A DNA stretch of 64,000 nt from Zobellia uliginosa (GCF_018860745.1 NZ_JAHKPY010000012.1:434001-498000), one strand, 5' to 3'; shown: positions 26,766 to 36,879, numbered from the stretch's first letter. Program-made: numbers and translations. Notes: generated from the letters alone by a model not told the origin.

Positions 26766-28436
26766 CTAACCAGCTACCTTTTCTTCTATCCTATTGAGTA
26801 GGTCTTCTGGGTTAAAAGGTTTGAAAATAAATCCGTCCATACCACTTTCAAACATCTTCTCTTTTACTTCTTGAAATACGGATGCCGATAAGGCTAATAT
26901 AGGGACCGTGGTATTGAACTTTCTGATTTCCATAGAAGCTTCATACCCATCCATTACGGGCATCTGGATGTCCATCAAAAGTACATCATAACCTTCTTCA
27001 CGTACTTTATTTACCGCAGCAAGTCCGTCATAAGCCACATCAACAACCAAGTTGGCCTTTTCTAATATTTGCTTTCCGACCATAACATTGATCTGATTGT
27101 CCTCTACCAATAAAACTTTTTTACCCTTTAGGTCAAATACCTTTCTTTGAGTAGTTTTCTCCAACTCTTGGCTAGAAGCCAACTTCAATTCTAAATTAAA
27201 ATAAAAGCGACTTCCTTTATCCATTTCACTTTCTACATATACTTCAGAACCCATAGCATTTACTATACTTTTAACAATGGGCAATCCTAAACCCGTACCA
27301 CCGTACAAACGGTTTGTACTACTGGATGCTTGAGAAAATGCCTGCCATATTTTTTCTTGCCCCTCTTTTGTAATTCCAATTCCGGTATCTATGATTTCTG
27401 TGCGAATAACAACAATGTCGTTTGTCTCGCTTTCCATTACGATTTTTAGCTTTACACTTCCCTTTTCCGTAAATTTAATGGCATTTGAAACCAAGTTATT
27501 GATTACCTGATTGAAGCGAACAATATCTAACCAAACAGTGGGAAGTTTGTCATCGATTTCCAATTCCAACACAATTCCTTTACGTAAACAGCTAGATTCA
27601 TGAATTTTCTTTATTTGCTTCACCGCTTTCATAATATTAGTAGGAATAGGGTCTAGTTCAATCTTTGTGGACTCCATTTTACTGAAATCCAAAACATTGT
27701 TCAGTAAGTTCAAGAGTATTTTACCGGAGTAGTTCAATGCTTCAATATTCTGCTTTTGATCTTCTCTAGGATTGGTGTCGCCTAAAATATGGGAAAGACC
27801 GGTAATTGCATTTAGAGGTGTTCTTATCTCATGGCTCATCATACTTAAAAACCTAGACTTTGCATTTGATGCCTCAATAGCTGATTCTCTCTGATTGTGT
27901 ATTTTAGAATAAAACCCTGCGTTTATAAAGGAGAAATAAGTTAATTGATATGTTACTAAAAGAATTGTAGTAATAATGGAAATAGGATAAATATACCTTC
28001 CTGCCAATTCAGGATCCATATGCGTGTCACTAAAAAGATTAAAATCCGTAAAATACAGAAGTGCCCAAAACACCATTGACAAACTAGAGAATAGCGGAAT
28101 ATAAAGTTTTTCTCTTATGAAAGAAAATAGTATAAAAGGCAAAGCCATGGCAAACATGAGTATAAATTCCACACTCCCGGCCTTTCCAATAAATGAGGCA
28201 GTCACCGTAACACTCAAATTAAAGGCAATCATATAAATAAAGCGGGCAAGGGTTAGGTTTCCTTTTTTGGAAATGATGGCAGAAAGGATAAAAAGAGGCG
28301 CCGTGGCTATGATGAAATTGCTAAGTTCTATCATATGCAATATCCTAGCTAGAATAAACCAAATTATTGTAATGACAGTCGTCAACAATGAAAGCATAAA
28401 AACAAGCTGCACCCTTCTGTTTGAAAATTCTGACAT
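26766..28436 (-). CDS. hybrid sensor histidine kinase with receiver domain
   Basis: The 556-aa protein has six or seven N-terminal transmembrane helices (residues 10-172), a HisKA domain with phospho-accepting His202 in MMSHEIRTPLN, a GHKL ATPase domain with the N box (NNLVSNAIKF) and G boxes (IDTGIGI, GGTGLGLPI), and a C-terminal receiver domain from about residue 440 with Asp489 in LLMDIQMPVMDG. It lacks an Hpt or output domain, so the phosphate must move to separate partners. An orphan Hpt gene occurs at 46133-46480. The input signal is unknown. Confidence 0.93.
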   Translation of the reverse strand: MSEFSNRRVQLVFMLSLLTTVITIIWFILARILHMIELSNFIIATAPLFILSAIISKKGNLTLARFIYMIAFNLSVTVTASFIGKAGSVEFILMFAMALPFILFSFIREKLYIPLFSSLSMVFWALLYFTDFNLFSDTHMDPELAGRYIYPISIITTILLVTYQLTYFSFINAGFYSKIHNQRESAIEASNAKSRFLSMMSHEIRTPLNAITGLSHILGDTNPREDQKQNIEALNYSGKILLNLLNNVLDFSKMESTKIELDPIPTNIMKAVKQIKKIHESSCLRKGIVLELEIDDKLPTVWLDIVRFNQVINNLVSNAIKFTEKGSVKLKIVMESETNDIVVIRTEIIDTGIGITKEGQEKIWQAFSQASSSTNRLYGGTGLGLPIVKSIVNAMGSEVYVESEMDKGSRFYFNLELKLASSQELEKTTQRKVFDLKGKKVLLVEDNQINVMVGKQILEKANLVVDVAYDGLAAVNKVREEGYDVLLMDIQMPVMDGYEASMEIRKFNTTVPILALSASVFQEVKEKMFESGMDGFIFKPFNPEDLLNRIEEKVAG

Positions 28437-28645
28437 GTATAAGATGTATTAATGTGAGGTAAATATAAGATAACCGTTCCTGAACACATAATGAACTATT
28501 TTTAAATACCGATTTCCAGAACCTGTACCACCGTATTTATAAAGAAATATGACAAGTTCCCGTGACCAACACTCTAAATAGCAAATAGCCCACTGCAAAT
28601 TAAATAATGTAATTCTTATCTATAGAAAAGGTAAACAGCGGCGCA

Positions 28646-30283
28646 CTACTTCATCAAATTAATCTCTGCAATGCTCTTAATTCTATTTCGCTCTAAGAAG
28701 GCGTCAATGGTTTCAAAATGTTCAATTACTCTTTGGTTCTTGAACTCAAATACTTTTTGAGATAATCCTTGTAGAAAATCACGATCGTGAGATACCAGAA
28801 TTAAAGTCCCATCATAGGTTGATAAGGCTTCCTTCAAAACATCTTTTGATTTTAAATCCAAATGATTCGTAGGCTCATCCAATATTAAAAGATTTACAGG
28901 TTCTAACAACAATTTCACCATTGCCAATCTAGTCTTCTCACCACCAGAAAGCATACTTACTTTTTTATCTATATCGTCTCCGCTGAACATAAACTTGCCT
29001 AAAATGTTCTTTATCTGGTTACGGATATCACCAAAAGCAACCTCATCTACCGTTTGAAAAATAGTCAGTTCTGGGTCTAATAACGATGCTTGGTTTTGCG
29101 CAAAATATCCTACCTTAACATTATGCCCTAATTGACAGTTTCCTTCTACATCTATTTCACCCAGAATAGCCTTGATCATGGTTGACTTACCTTCACCATT
29201 ACGACCCACAAAAGAAACTTTCTCTCCTCTGGCAATTGACATATTTGCATCTTTGAAAACAATATGCTCATCATAAGATTTAGAAACTCCCTCAACCGTA
29301 ACCGGATAATCTCCCGAACGTGGAGATGGTGGAAAGCTCAATTTTAAAGAAGAGGTGTCTACCTCATCAATTTCAATAATTTTCAATTTTTCAAGCATTC
29401 GTTCACGCGACGTAACTTGGTTCGTTTTTGAATAGGTTCCTTTAAATCGTTCAATAAAGGCCCTATTATCCGCTATAAATTTTTGTTGCTCCTGATACGC
29501 TTTTATCTGGTGGGACCTACGGTCTTCACGCAATTGCAAGTAGTGGGTATAATTGGCTTTGTAATCGTAAATACGCCCCATAGTAACTTCTATGGTACGG
29601 TTGGTAATATTGTCAATAAATGCTCTATCGTGAGATATTACCATTACGGCATTGGCTTTGTTCAACAAGAAATCTTCCAGCCAAATAACTGATTCAATAT
29701 CAATATGGTTCGTAGGCTCATCCAACAAGATAAGATCTGGTTTTTGCAATAGAATTTTAGCCAATTCTATACGCATACGCCAACCTCCGCTAAACTCATT
29801 GGTTTGCCTTACGAAATCCTCTTGTTTAAAACCCAACCCCTTCAAAGCTTTTTCTACCTCAGAATCATAATTAATATCTTCTAAGGCATAGTATTTCTCA
29901 CCTAAATCAGAAACTTTTTCTATGATGGACATGTAGGCATCGCTCTCATAATCCGTTCTAGTCTCTAATTCTTTGTTAAGTCGCTCCATTTCATCGCGCA
30001 TGGTAAAAACATGCTTAAAAGCTTTGGCAGCTTCTTCAAAAACGGTACAATCATCTTCAGTCAATAAATGTTGTGGTAAATAAGCTATAATAGCATCTTT
30101 TGGTACACGAACATTACCGCGTGTACCACTTTGCTCGCCAGCAATAATTTTCATCATCGTAGATTTTCCCGCTCCGTTCTTACCCATTAGGGCAATTTTA
30201 TCGGTAGGATTAATCAAAAAAGAAACATCACTGAATAAGGTAGTACCACTAAATTCTACCGCCAAATTATCAACTGAAATCAT
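28646..30283 (-). CDS. ABC-F family ATPase
   Basis: Two ABC cassettes in one 545-aa chain without membrane segments place it in the ABC-F family, whose members act on ribosomes. Walker A motifs are GKNGAGKST (residues 34-42) and GRNGEGKST (near 360), signatures FSGGWRMRIELAK and LSGGEKTRLAM, with Walker B LILLDEPTNHID and LLILDEPTNHLD. The linker between them (about 240-300) is the P-site interaction region. It resembles the housekeeping YheS/Uup types more than known resistance types, though sequence alone cannot exclude antibiotic protection. Confidence 0.95.
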   Translation of the reverse strand: MISVDNLAVEFSGTTLFSDVSFLINPTDKIALMGKNGAGKSTMMKIIAGEQSGTRGNVRVPKDAIIAYLPQHLLTEDDCTVFEEAAKAFKHVFTMRDEMERLNKELETRTDYESDAYMSIIEKVSDLGEKYYALEDINYDSEVEKALKGLGFKQEDFVRQTNEFSGGWRMRIELAKILLQKPDLILLDEPTNHIDIESVIWLEDFLLNKANAVMVISHDRAFIDNITNRTIEVTMGRIYDYKANYTHYLQLREDRRSHQIKAYQEQQKFIADNRAFIERFKGTYSKTNQVTSRERMLEKLKIIEIDEVDTSSLKLSFPPSPRSGDYPVTVEGVSKSYDEHIVFKDANMSIARGEKVSFVGRNGEGKSTMIKAILGEIDVEGNCQLGHNVKVGYFAQNQASLLDPELTIFQTVDEVAFGDIRNQIKNILGKFMFSGDDIDKKVSMLSGGEKTRLAMVKLLLEPVNLLILDEPTNHLDLKSKDVLKEALSTYDGTLILVSHDRDFLQGLSQKVFEFKNQRVIEHFETIDAFLERNRIKSIAEINLMK

Positions 30284-30302
30284 GCTTTGAAATTTAAAAG
30301 TG

Positions 30303-30310
30303 CAAAACTA
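30303..30310 (-). promoter_or_regulatory. -7 box of the ABC-F gene
   Basis: The minus strand reads TAGTTTTG, a perfect TAnnTTTG, 19 bases before the ATG. Confidence 0.45.
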
Positions 30311-30328
30311 ACAATAAGATGTGGTTAG

Positions 30329-31945
30329 TTACTCTTTTACGAGTTCAAAAAGTTCTTTGTCTAGCTGTGGCTTTACCATGCTTGTAGTATTAAAATGCAT
30401 TGTTGTTGTATTAGTGCTATTGTATGCGGGCCATTCCGGTAATCCGGTATGGTTTGGGTTTCCGGTCTTGGCAAAATTAATCCATGCTTGGCTCATTTTA
30501 TCCGCCAAAGCGTGTGCATCTTTCCCTCCTCCTGTCATATGATTTGCTAAAGTAATATTATCGAAAACAAATGGTAGCTCCATACAATGCAATGCTTTAT
30601 ATTTTCCATCAAAAACGGGAGATTGCCATGTAAAAAGGTACATAAATACTGGTGCCCCGTCTTTGATGCTAGATTTTAAATTCGCTTCGGCCACTGCTCC
30701 TGGTCTAAACATGGTGTCAACATCCAACAAATCTTTTGCCGCAGTATCTTCTGGATATGCTTTTTTAACCGCTTTGATATATGCATCTGCTTTTTCTTTA
30801 TAGGTCTCTTTAATATGATTCATGATGGTTTCATCGGAAGCACCAACAAAACGCATATTGGCAAAAGGAGCAAATTCATTTTTAGCAGTTCCGATTAATA
30901 GGGGAACGTCTTTTGAAAGTGCTAGCGCTTCTGAAGAATTGATTTGAAAAGGTAAATCAACACCATCTTTACTAGGCCCCCAATTCAATCCAAAACCGAC
31001 AATGGTCTTCCCTTCCGCTTTCATTTTCTTCTCTACTATTTTTAGCGCCTTACCACTGGCATCTGCCAAAGTCTGAAAAGGTATATTTTGAATACTATCT
31101 ATGGTTGTAGCATTCAATCCTAGAATAGAAATAGTTTCCTTGGCTACTTTTTGGGTAACCTCTTTCTCTAATATCGCTTTCCGGTAAGAACCACTTTGGT
31201 TTATGGCCTTATGGAACAAATCTTTTGCTTTGGGCATGGCCATAAGGGTAGTGACTTTAGCTCCACCTCCTGATTGCCCAAAAATGGTTACGTTATTTGG
31301 GTCTCCTCCAAAGTTTGAAATATTATCCCGAACCCACTTCAGTGCCATGACCATATCCAAAATACTGTTGTTAGGAGAGTGCTGGTACTTTTTGCCATAG
31401 GCGGATAGATCCAAAAAGCCCAAAACATTCAACCGGTGATTTATAGACACTACAACTACATCTCCTTTTTTACTCAAGTTCGCCCCGTCATACGATGGTA
31501 ACTCATGACTAGATCCTGTGGTAAAACCACCCCCATGAATCCAGAACATTACCGGTCTCTTTTCACTTTCATCAATACTAGGTGTCCAAACATTTAAATT
31601 GAGACAATCTTCATTGGTATAACCCCAATCATGATCAAAAACAAATTCAGCTTCATCCTGCACCGAAGTAGTGGATATTAAAAGTGGAGCTACGGGACCG
31701 TACATAGTTGAACTTCGAACGCCCTCCCAAGATTCAGGTTCTTTTGCCACTTCAAATCGTTTAGCTTGGGCATAGGGAATTCCTTTGTACGTATAAATGC
31801 CTTTTTCAATATAGCCACGCACCTTTCCGGAATTGGTCTTCGTTACAGCAATATTTTCTCCTGTCCGTATTTCTGACTGAGCATCCAGAAAATTTGTGAA
31901 AAGTATAATGCCAAGGACTACCAAAGTGGTGCTAATTTTTTTCAT
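30329..31945 (-). CDS. type B carboxylesterase
   Basis: A signal peptide (MKKISTTLVVLGIILFTNFLDAQ) precedes an alpha/beta hydrolase of 538 aa. The carboxylesterase type B signature is present: the oxyanion loop IHGGGFTTGS, EDCLNLNVWTP, and nucleophile elbow FGQSGGGAK, with Gln in place of the usual Glu. The acidic residue probably lies in AKNEFAPF and the catalytic His in ALHCMELPFVF. It is exported and likely hydrolyses ester substrates in the periplasm or outside; the natural substrate is unknown. Confidence 0.92.
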   Translation of the reverse strand: MKKISTTLVVLGIILFTNFLDAQSEIRTGENIAVTKTNSGKVRGYIEKGIYTYKGIPYAQAKRFEVAKEPESWEGVRSSTMYGPVAPLLISTTSVQDEAEFVFDHDWGYTNEDCLNLNVWTPSIDESEKRPVMFWIHGGGFTTGSSHELPSYDGANLSKKGDVVVVSINHRLNVLGFLDLSAYGKKYQHSPNNSILDMVMALKWVRDNISNFGGDPNNVTIFGQSGGGAKVTTLMAMPKAKDLFHKAINQSGSYRKAILEKEVTQKVAKETISILGLNATTIDSIQNIPFQTLADASGKALKIVEKKMKAEGKTIVGFGLNWGPSKDGVDLPFQINSSEALALSKDVPLLIGTAKNEFAPFANMRFVGASDETIMNHIKETYKEKADAYIKAVKKAYPEDTAAKDLLDVDTMFRPGAVAEANLKSSIKDGAPVFMYLFTWQSPVFDGKYKALHCMELPFVFDNITLANHMTGGGKDAHALADKMSQAWINFAKTGNPNHTGLPEWPAYNSTNTTTMHFNTTSMVKPQLDKELFELVKE

Positions 31946-32334
31946 TTTATTGAGTGTATGTTGAGTTGTTCATTTGCTTTATCTAACTGCAATTTCTAAC
32001 TATCTCTAATGTAAGGAAAAAGAAGAATTTTTCACTTAATAGGTCACATCATTTTATGTTAACCCAATTTATCTCTATTAAAATCTCATTATTTTCAGAT
32101 ACAACATGATAAATAACATCAAAGAAATTTTTAGTTGTCTTATTTAATTCAAAACCTATGTTCTAACAACTCAAAAGGGGGCGAAATCTTTATCGATTTT
32201 TAACAAAAAATAATGTTAAATAATTAAAAAGGGTTAACTTGTAACCCTTGACAAATAATACGGAAACACCCATAAAATAAGCACTTTGGGATATAATAAA
32301 TGATAAAAATCATATAATAGCAAATAATAAAATT
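31946..32334. other. long intergenic region upstream of pta
   Basis: About 390 AT-rich bases lie between two divergent genes, with no open frame of note. Apart from the inverted repeat at 32229-32249 nothing distinctive was seen. The length suggests regulated expression of the acetate genes. Confidence 0.4.
32229..32249. promoter_or_regulatory. inverted repeat upstream of pta, operator candidate
   Basis: AAGGGTTA and TAACCCTT flank 5 bases, a perfect 8-bp inverted repeat 86 bases before the pta start. It is followed by TTGACA. There is no T-run, so a regulator site is likelier than a terminator. Confidence 0.4.
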
Positions 32335-34422
32335 ATGACAAAAGCACTTTATGTTGCTGCTTTGGAATCTCACAGTGGCAAGTCATTAGTTGTACTCGGT
32401 TTGATGCAACTTTTACTTGGGAAAATGGCAAAAGTCGGATATTTCAGACCTGTAATAAATGATGTTCCTAAAGGCGAAATAGACAATCATATTAACACGG
32501 TGCTAACTCATTTCAATTTGGATATTCCTGTTGAAGATGCATATGCCCTTACCCAAAGTCAAATGGTTGAAATGTTCAATGATGGACGAACAGGAGACAT
32601 TCTTGACTCCATTATATCCAAATATAAAGAACTTGAGCAACGGTTTGATTTTATACTTGTAGAAGGAAGTGATTTCTCTAGTGACGGAAGTGTAATTGAA
32701 TTTGATTTGAACATAGATATTGCCAAGAACCTTGGGATACCCGTTATTCTAATAGATAATGCGAAAGGTAACAGTTTAGAGGAATTTTGCGGTAACCTTG
32801 GTTCTGCGGTCAATACCTATATCAAAAAGGATATTGAACTTATTGGTGTGGTAGCAAATAAGTTAAGACCAGAGAATATTGATATTGTTAACAAGAGGTT
32901 GAATCTTGAACTTAAGGATAAAACCGTTGTATTTGGGGTTCCTAGAGCTTCAAACTTATCTCACCCAACTATTCACGAAATTCTTAAAGCCCTTAATGGG
33001 AAGGTTCTTTTTGGGGCGGAAAGTTTAAATAACCAAACCGGAAGTTTTGGCGTGGGCGCCATGCAATTACACAATTACCTAAACCACTTGCATGAGAATA
33101 GCTTGGTTATTACCCCTGGAGACCGCTCAGACATTATATTAGGTGCGTTGCATGCCAACCTTTCTGACAACTATCCTACCATTTCAGGAATTATATTGAC
33201 CGGGGGAATTATTCCAGAACCCTCTATCTTAAAACTATTGGAAGGTTTTGAAACCCACGTGCCCATAATTTCTGTACAGCAAGGCACATTTGATACCACC
33301 AACGCCGTAGGAAACATCAAATCAAGAATATACGCCGAAAGCAAACAGAAAATCGCAACATCGATCTCATTGTTCAATTCCTATGTTGATGGTGAATTAT
33401 TATTGGAACGTTTAAAAACTTACGAAGCCAAAGGCACTACCCCAAGAATGTTTCAGTACAATCTCGTTCAGCGTGCCAAAACTTCTAAAAAGCATATTGT
33501 TCTTCCAGAAGGTGAAGATGATAGAATTATTGAAGCTGCTAGCGAGTTGAGTGCTTTGGGTATTGTTAAAATAACTCTTTTAGGGAATAAAGAAAAGATT
33601 GAAAAGAAGGCTATGCAGTTAGGCTTTGACCTTTCCCATTTGTCTATCCTTGACCCCGGAAGCGCACCTAATTTTGAAAGTTATGCCAACACCTTCTATG
33701 AATTAAGAAAGCATAAAGGTGTAAATATGGATATTGCAAGGGATTCTATGTTGGATGTTTCTTACTTTGGTACTATGATGGTGTACCAAGGAGATGCAGA
33801 CGGTATGGTTTCAGGAGCTGTGCATACCACGCAACATACTATTCGCCCAGCATTACAGTTTGTTAAAACCAAGCCTGGCATAAAAGTAGTATCCTCTGTA
33901 TTTTTTATGTGCCTGGAAAATAGAGTTTCCGTCTTTGGTGATTGTGCCATTAACCCTAATCCAACGGCAGAACAGTTGGCAGAGATTGCAATTTCGTCCG
34001 CAGCTTCTGCAGAGGCTTTTGGAATTAAAGCTAAAATTGCCATGTTATCTTATTCTTCCGGTAGTTCAGGAAAAGGAGATGATGTAGACAAGGTGAGATT
34101 GGCGACTGAAATCGTAAAAAAATCAAATCCTGAATTACAGATTGAAGGCCCCATACAATATGATGCGGCTGTAGACCCATTAATCGGTAAAAGTAAACTC
34201 CCTAATTCCGAGGTTGCAGGACAAGCGTCGGTTTTAATATTTCCAGATTTAAACACAGGAAACAACACCTATAAAGCAGTACAAAGAGAAACCGGAGCCG
34301 TGGCCATTGGCCCAATGTTACAGGGACTTAATAAACCCGTAAACGATTTAAGTAGAGGTTGTACGGTAGAAGATGTTTTTAATACAGTAATCGTAACTGC
34401 TATCCAAGCACAAGAAAAATAA
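32335..34422 (+). CDS. pta: phosphate acetyltransferase
   Basis: Pta interconverts acetyl-CoA and acetyl phosphate. The 695-aa protein is the long form: an N-terminal P-loop NTPase-like domain related to dethiobiotin synthetase (about 1-200, LESHSGKSLVVLGL), a DRTGG domain (about 215-330), and the C-terminal catalytic PTA domain (about 370-690, with VSGAVHTTQHTIRPALQ and SYSSGSSGKGDDVDKVR). ackA follows after 6 bases, so the pair is one operon of acetate metabolism. Confidence 0.98.
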   Translation: MTKALYVAALESHSGKSLVVLGLMQLLLGKMAKVGYFRPVINDVPKGEIDNHINTVLTHFNLDIPVEDAYALTQSQMVEMFNDGRTGDILDSIISKYKELEQRFDFILVEGSDFSSDGSVIEFDLNIDIAKNLGIPVILIDNAKGNSLEEFCGNLGSAVNTYIKKDIELIGVVANKLRPENIDIVNKRLNLELKDKTVVFGVPRASNLSHPTIHEILKALNGKVLFGAESLNNQTGSFGVGAMQLHNYLNHLHENSLVITPGDRSDIILGALHANLSDNYPTISGIILTGGIIPEPSILKLLEGFETHVPIISVQQGTFDTTNAVGNIKSRIYAESKQKIATSISLFNSYVDGELLLERLKTYEAKGTTPRMFQYNLVQRAKTSKKHIVLPEGEDDRIIEAASELSALGIVKITLLGNKEKIEKKAMQLGFDLSHLSILDPGSAPNFESYANTFYELRKHKGVNMDIARDSMLDVSYFGTMMVYQGDADGMVSGAVHTTQHTIRPALQFVKTKPGIKVVSSVFFMCLENRVSVFGDCAINPNPTAEQLAEIAISSAASAEAFGIKAKIAMLSYSSGSSGKGDDVDKVRLATEIVKKSNPELQIEGPIQYDAAVDPLIGKSKLPNSEVAGQASVLIFPDLNTGNNTYKAVQRETGAVAIGPMLQGLNKPVNDLSRGCTVEDVFNTVIVTAIQAQEK

Positions 34423-34428
34423 ACAACT

Positions 34429-35613
34429 ATGCAGATTTTGATTGTCAATTCAGGGAGTTCCTCAATAAAATTTCAAGTGATTGAAATGCCTTCCGAAGAA
34501 ATTATTTGTAAAGGTTTGGTGGAGCGTATCGGACTTGATAACGGTAAAGTACATTATACTGCCAAAGAAAAATCTCATGTAGAGTCATTGACCCTTGCAG
34601 ACCACAAAGAAGGTTTACGAGCAATTACTAATTTATTGATGCATGACATCCATGGTATTCTAAAACACCCAGATGAAATTGATGTTGTTGCACATCGTGT
34701 AGTGCATGGTGGGAGTAAGTTTGATCAACCCACCAAAATTGATGAAAGCGTAGTAGCAGAGATAGAACGACTTAGTTCTATAGCTCCGCTCCATAATCCT
34801 GCCAACGCAACAGGTATCAGAGTAGCCATAGATATGTTTAAAAATGCAGGACAGGTTGCTATTTTTGATACGGCCTATCATCAAACCATGCCTGAAAAAG
34901 CATACCGCTATGCAATTCCTAAAGAGCTTGCAGACAAAAACCGTATTCGTGTATATGGTTTTCATGGTACTAGTCACAAATATGTTTCGGAACAGGCTAT
35001 TGCCTATTTAGAAAAACCAGCGAACAAAATCATAAGTATTCACCTAGGTAATGGTTGTAGTGCTACTGCTATAAAAGATGGCAAGAGTATAGACCATTCT
35101 CTTGGTTTTAGCCCTACCAACGGGCTCATAATGGGTACACGTAGTGGAGATATTGATCATTCCGTGATTTTCCATCTTATGAATAGTTTAAAAATGACTT
35201 CTGAAGAAGTCAACTATTTATTACAAAAACAAAGCGGACTTTTGGGCCTAACCGGATATTCGGATTTGCGAGAAATCCAAAATGGCGCAGAAGAAGGAAA
35301 CAAAGATTGCCAATTAGCTTTGGCTATGACCGCCTATCGCATTAAAAAATTCATTGGCACTTATATTGCCGTGCTTAACGGCGTAGATGCCATACTCTTT
35401 ACTGGAGGTATAGGTGAAAACTCAAATGTACTTAGAGAAATGGCCTGTAAAGACATGGAAGCTTTAGGCCTTCACATTGATGATAAAAAAAACAACCAAA
35501 GAAGCGCCTCTATTTTTGAGATTCAGAAAGATGAATCACAAGTTAAAATTCTTGTTGTCCCCACTAATGAGGAATTAGAAATAGCTAGACAAACTTATGC
35601 GTTGGAGGTGTAG
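34429..35613 (+). CDS. ackA: acetate kinase
   Basis: AckA makes ATP and acetate from acetyl phosphate, the partner step to Pta. The N-terminal NSGSSSIKFQV, RVVHGG, GFHGTSHKYV, and LGNGCSATAI motifs of the ASKHA kinase fold, and FTGGIGENS near residue 325, are intact. The length of 394 aa is standard. It shares the pta transcript and ends before a perfect 18-bp terminator stem. Confidence 0.98.
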   Translation: MQILIVNSGSSSIKFQVIEMPSEEIICKGLVERIGLDNGKVHYTAKEKSHVESLTLADHKEGLRAITNLLMHDIHGILKHPDEIDVVAHRVVHGGSKFDQPTKIDESVVAEIERLSSIAPLHNPANATGIRVAIDMFKNAGQVAIFDTAYHQTMPEKAYRYAIPKELADKNRIRVYGFHGTSHKYVSEQAIAYLEKPANKIISIHLGNGCSATAIKDGKSIDHSLGFSPTNGLIMGTRSGDIDHSVIFHLMNSLKMTSEEVNYLLQKQSGLLGLTGYSDLREIQNGAEEGNKDCQLALAMTAYRIKKFIGTYIAVLNGVDAILFTGGIGENSNVLREMACKDMEALGLHIDDKKNNQRSASIFEIQKDESQVKILVVPTNEELEIARQTYALEV

Positions 35614-35682
35614 GTCATTGGTTCTGTAAGAAATGAGATTTTTGCCTGGATATTATAGACAAAGCTAAATAACATTTCATCC

Positions 35683-35724
35683 AAATAAAGAAGCCTTTCA
35701 GTAAATTGAAAGGCTTCTTTATTT
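35683..35724. terminator. bidirectional terminator between ackA and the tRNA-Leu copy
   Basis: A perfect 18-bp stem (35683-35700 with 35707-35724) encloses a 6-nt loop. A-run and T-run ends serve both strands. Similar GAAGCC-type hairpins follow the other tRNA-Leu remnants. Confidence 0.92.
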
Positions 35725-35806
35725 TGTAGGCGCAGAGACTCGAACTCTCACACCTTGCGCAACTAAATCCTAAGTCTAGCGTATCTACCAATTCCACCAC
35801 GCCTGC
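35725..35806 (-). pseudogene. degenerate tRNA-Leu (UAG) copy
   Basis: The minus strand gives an 82-nt tRNA-Leu-like sequence with loop CTTAGGA (anticodon UAG) and an intact T loop. Compared with the copy at 40300-40381 it has a C2-A71 mismatch in the acceptor, a G49-G65 mismatch in the T stem and a broken variable-arm stem. Its upstream -7 box has been replaced (AAAAATTG instead of TATATTTG). It may still be charged at low level, but it looks like a decaying copy. Confidence 0.65.
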
Positions 35807-35830
35807 ATCTCCAAATTAAATTGGGAGGCA

Positions 35831-36208
35831 ATTTTTGTCGTTTCTCTGTTTCCTATTTTTGGTATTTCAACAATAGTTCTTACTGCACTTGCTGTCAGGT
35901 ACAAATTAAATCTACCCATAATGATTGCATTGAGCTATGTTGTGGAGCCTATTAAGGCACTTCTTTTTATTCCTTTTATCAATATCGGCGAAACACTTTT
36001 TGGAACGGCACATACCCTATTAACTTTTGAGGCTATAAAAGCAAGTTATGACCTTAGTTTTTGGAATACGCTAAGTTCTCTTTCATATGAACTGCTCTGT
36101 GGTTTTGTAGGTTGGGGCTTAACTATTTTACCCGCTTCAATATTTTTTTACTTTTTATTGAAAGAAATGTTAAAATTTTTCGTCAAAGATTCTAAATCAA
36201 CCAAATGA
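35831..36208 (+). pseudogene. DUF2062 family membrane protein, 5' end missing
   Basis: The frame is open upstream of the first ATG (35921) and reads FVVSLFPIFGISTIV, then LALAVRYKLN-like sequence, which matches the conserved core of DUF2062 proteins. The conserved N-terminal part is missing because the sequence upstream of about 35831 is the promoter region of the tRNA-Leu copy. A 95-aa product could start at 35921, with two or three membrane helices. Its stop overlaps the next start (ATGA). This records a DNA junction exactly at the tRNA. Confidence 0.65.
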
Positions 36209-36879
36209 GTACAAACAAAACCATTCAATTTCTAGGATATCTAGGATTAATAGGATCAATTCTAGTAGGTATGGGAGAATATTTACTTCACTACTCTACT
36301 AATATTTTAGGTCATTCAGAGAATTATGAATTCTTTGCCTTTGTAGACCTAGAGCATATGACTTTGGGTCACTTTTTAGCGGTCATTGGTCTACCTTTTT
36401 ATTTTGCTGGGTACATTCATATATATCTAATGTTAAGATCAGGTAATGAAATATTAGCCAGATTGGTACTCGCCATTGGCTTTATTGCCTTTGCCGTTGG
36501 AGGCATATGGATTGGATCTCGCTCTTCTATAGGTAACATTGTACATCTTAAAGATTCCATGAACCCAGAAGTTTATAAAGATCTGCTAGCGCATTATACA
36601 AATCATATGGAAGTATTAGTGCAAGCACTTAGGGTTATAGTTGCATTGCTATCTATTGTTTTCATTGTTGCAATACTTAAAGGCGGTACGTACTATAAAA
36701 AATGGATGGCAATTTTCAGTCCAATTGTTATCTTAATTGCTGTGGCACTTGTTGGTTTAGCAATCCCGTCTATTGGTCAACATACCTTACCAATTCTTAT
36801 GAACATTACTCATTTTATACTTTTTAGCTTATCGCTATACCAACTACATATTCTTATAAAACCTTTACATAATGATTAA
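36205..36879 (+). CDS. seven-helix membrane protein (DUF6796-like)
   Basis: This is a 224-aa integral membrane protein with about six or seven helices (starting 8-26, 52-74, 84-106, and 134-end). Conserved-looking loop residues include GHSENYEFFAFVDLEHMTLGH and IGSRSSIGNIVH. It resembles a poorly characterised family that I recall as DUF6796, with moderate certainty. The start overlaps the preceding stop by 4 bases and its end overlaps the next gene by 8 bases, so it is translationally coupled on both sides. Confidence 0.75.
   Translation: MSTNKTIQFLGYLGLIGSILVGMGEYLLHYSTNILGHSENYEFFAFVDLEHMTLGHFLAVIGLPFYFAGYIHIYLMLRSGNEILARLVLAIGFIAFAVGGIWIGSRSSIGNIVHLKDSMNPEVYKDLLAHYTNHMEVLVQALRVIVALLSIVFIVAILKGGTYYKKWMAIFSPIVILIAVALVGLAIPSIGQHTLPILMNITHFILFSLSLYQLHILIKPLHND

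Noticed and set aside
35615-35800. Minus-strand frame beginning MVELVDTLDLG over the tRNA-Leu copy
   Set aside because: It is the translation of the tRNA sequence itself; the same frame appears over the intact tRNA at 40280-40510. It is not a protein gene.
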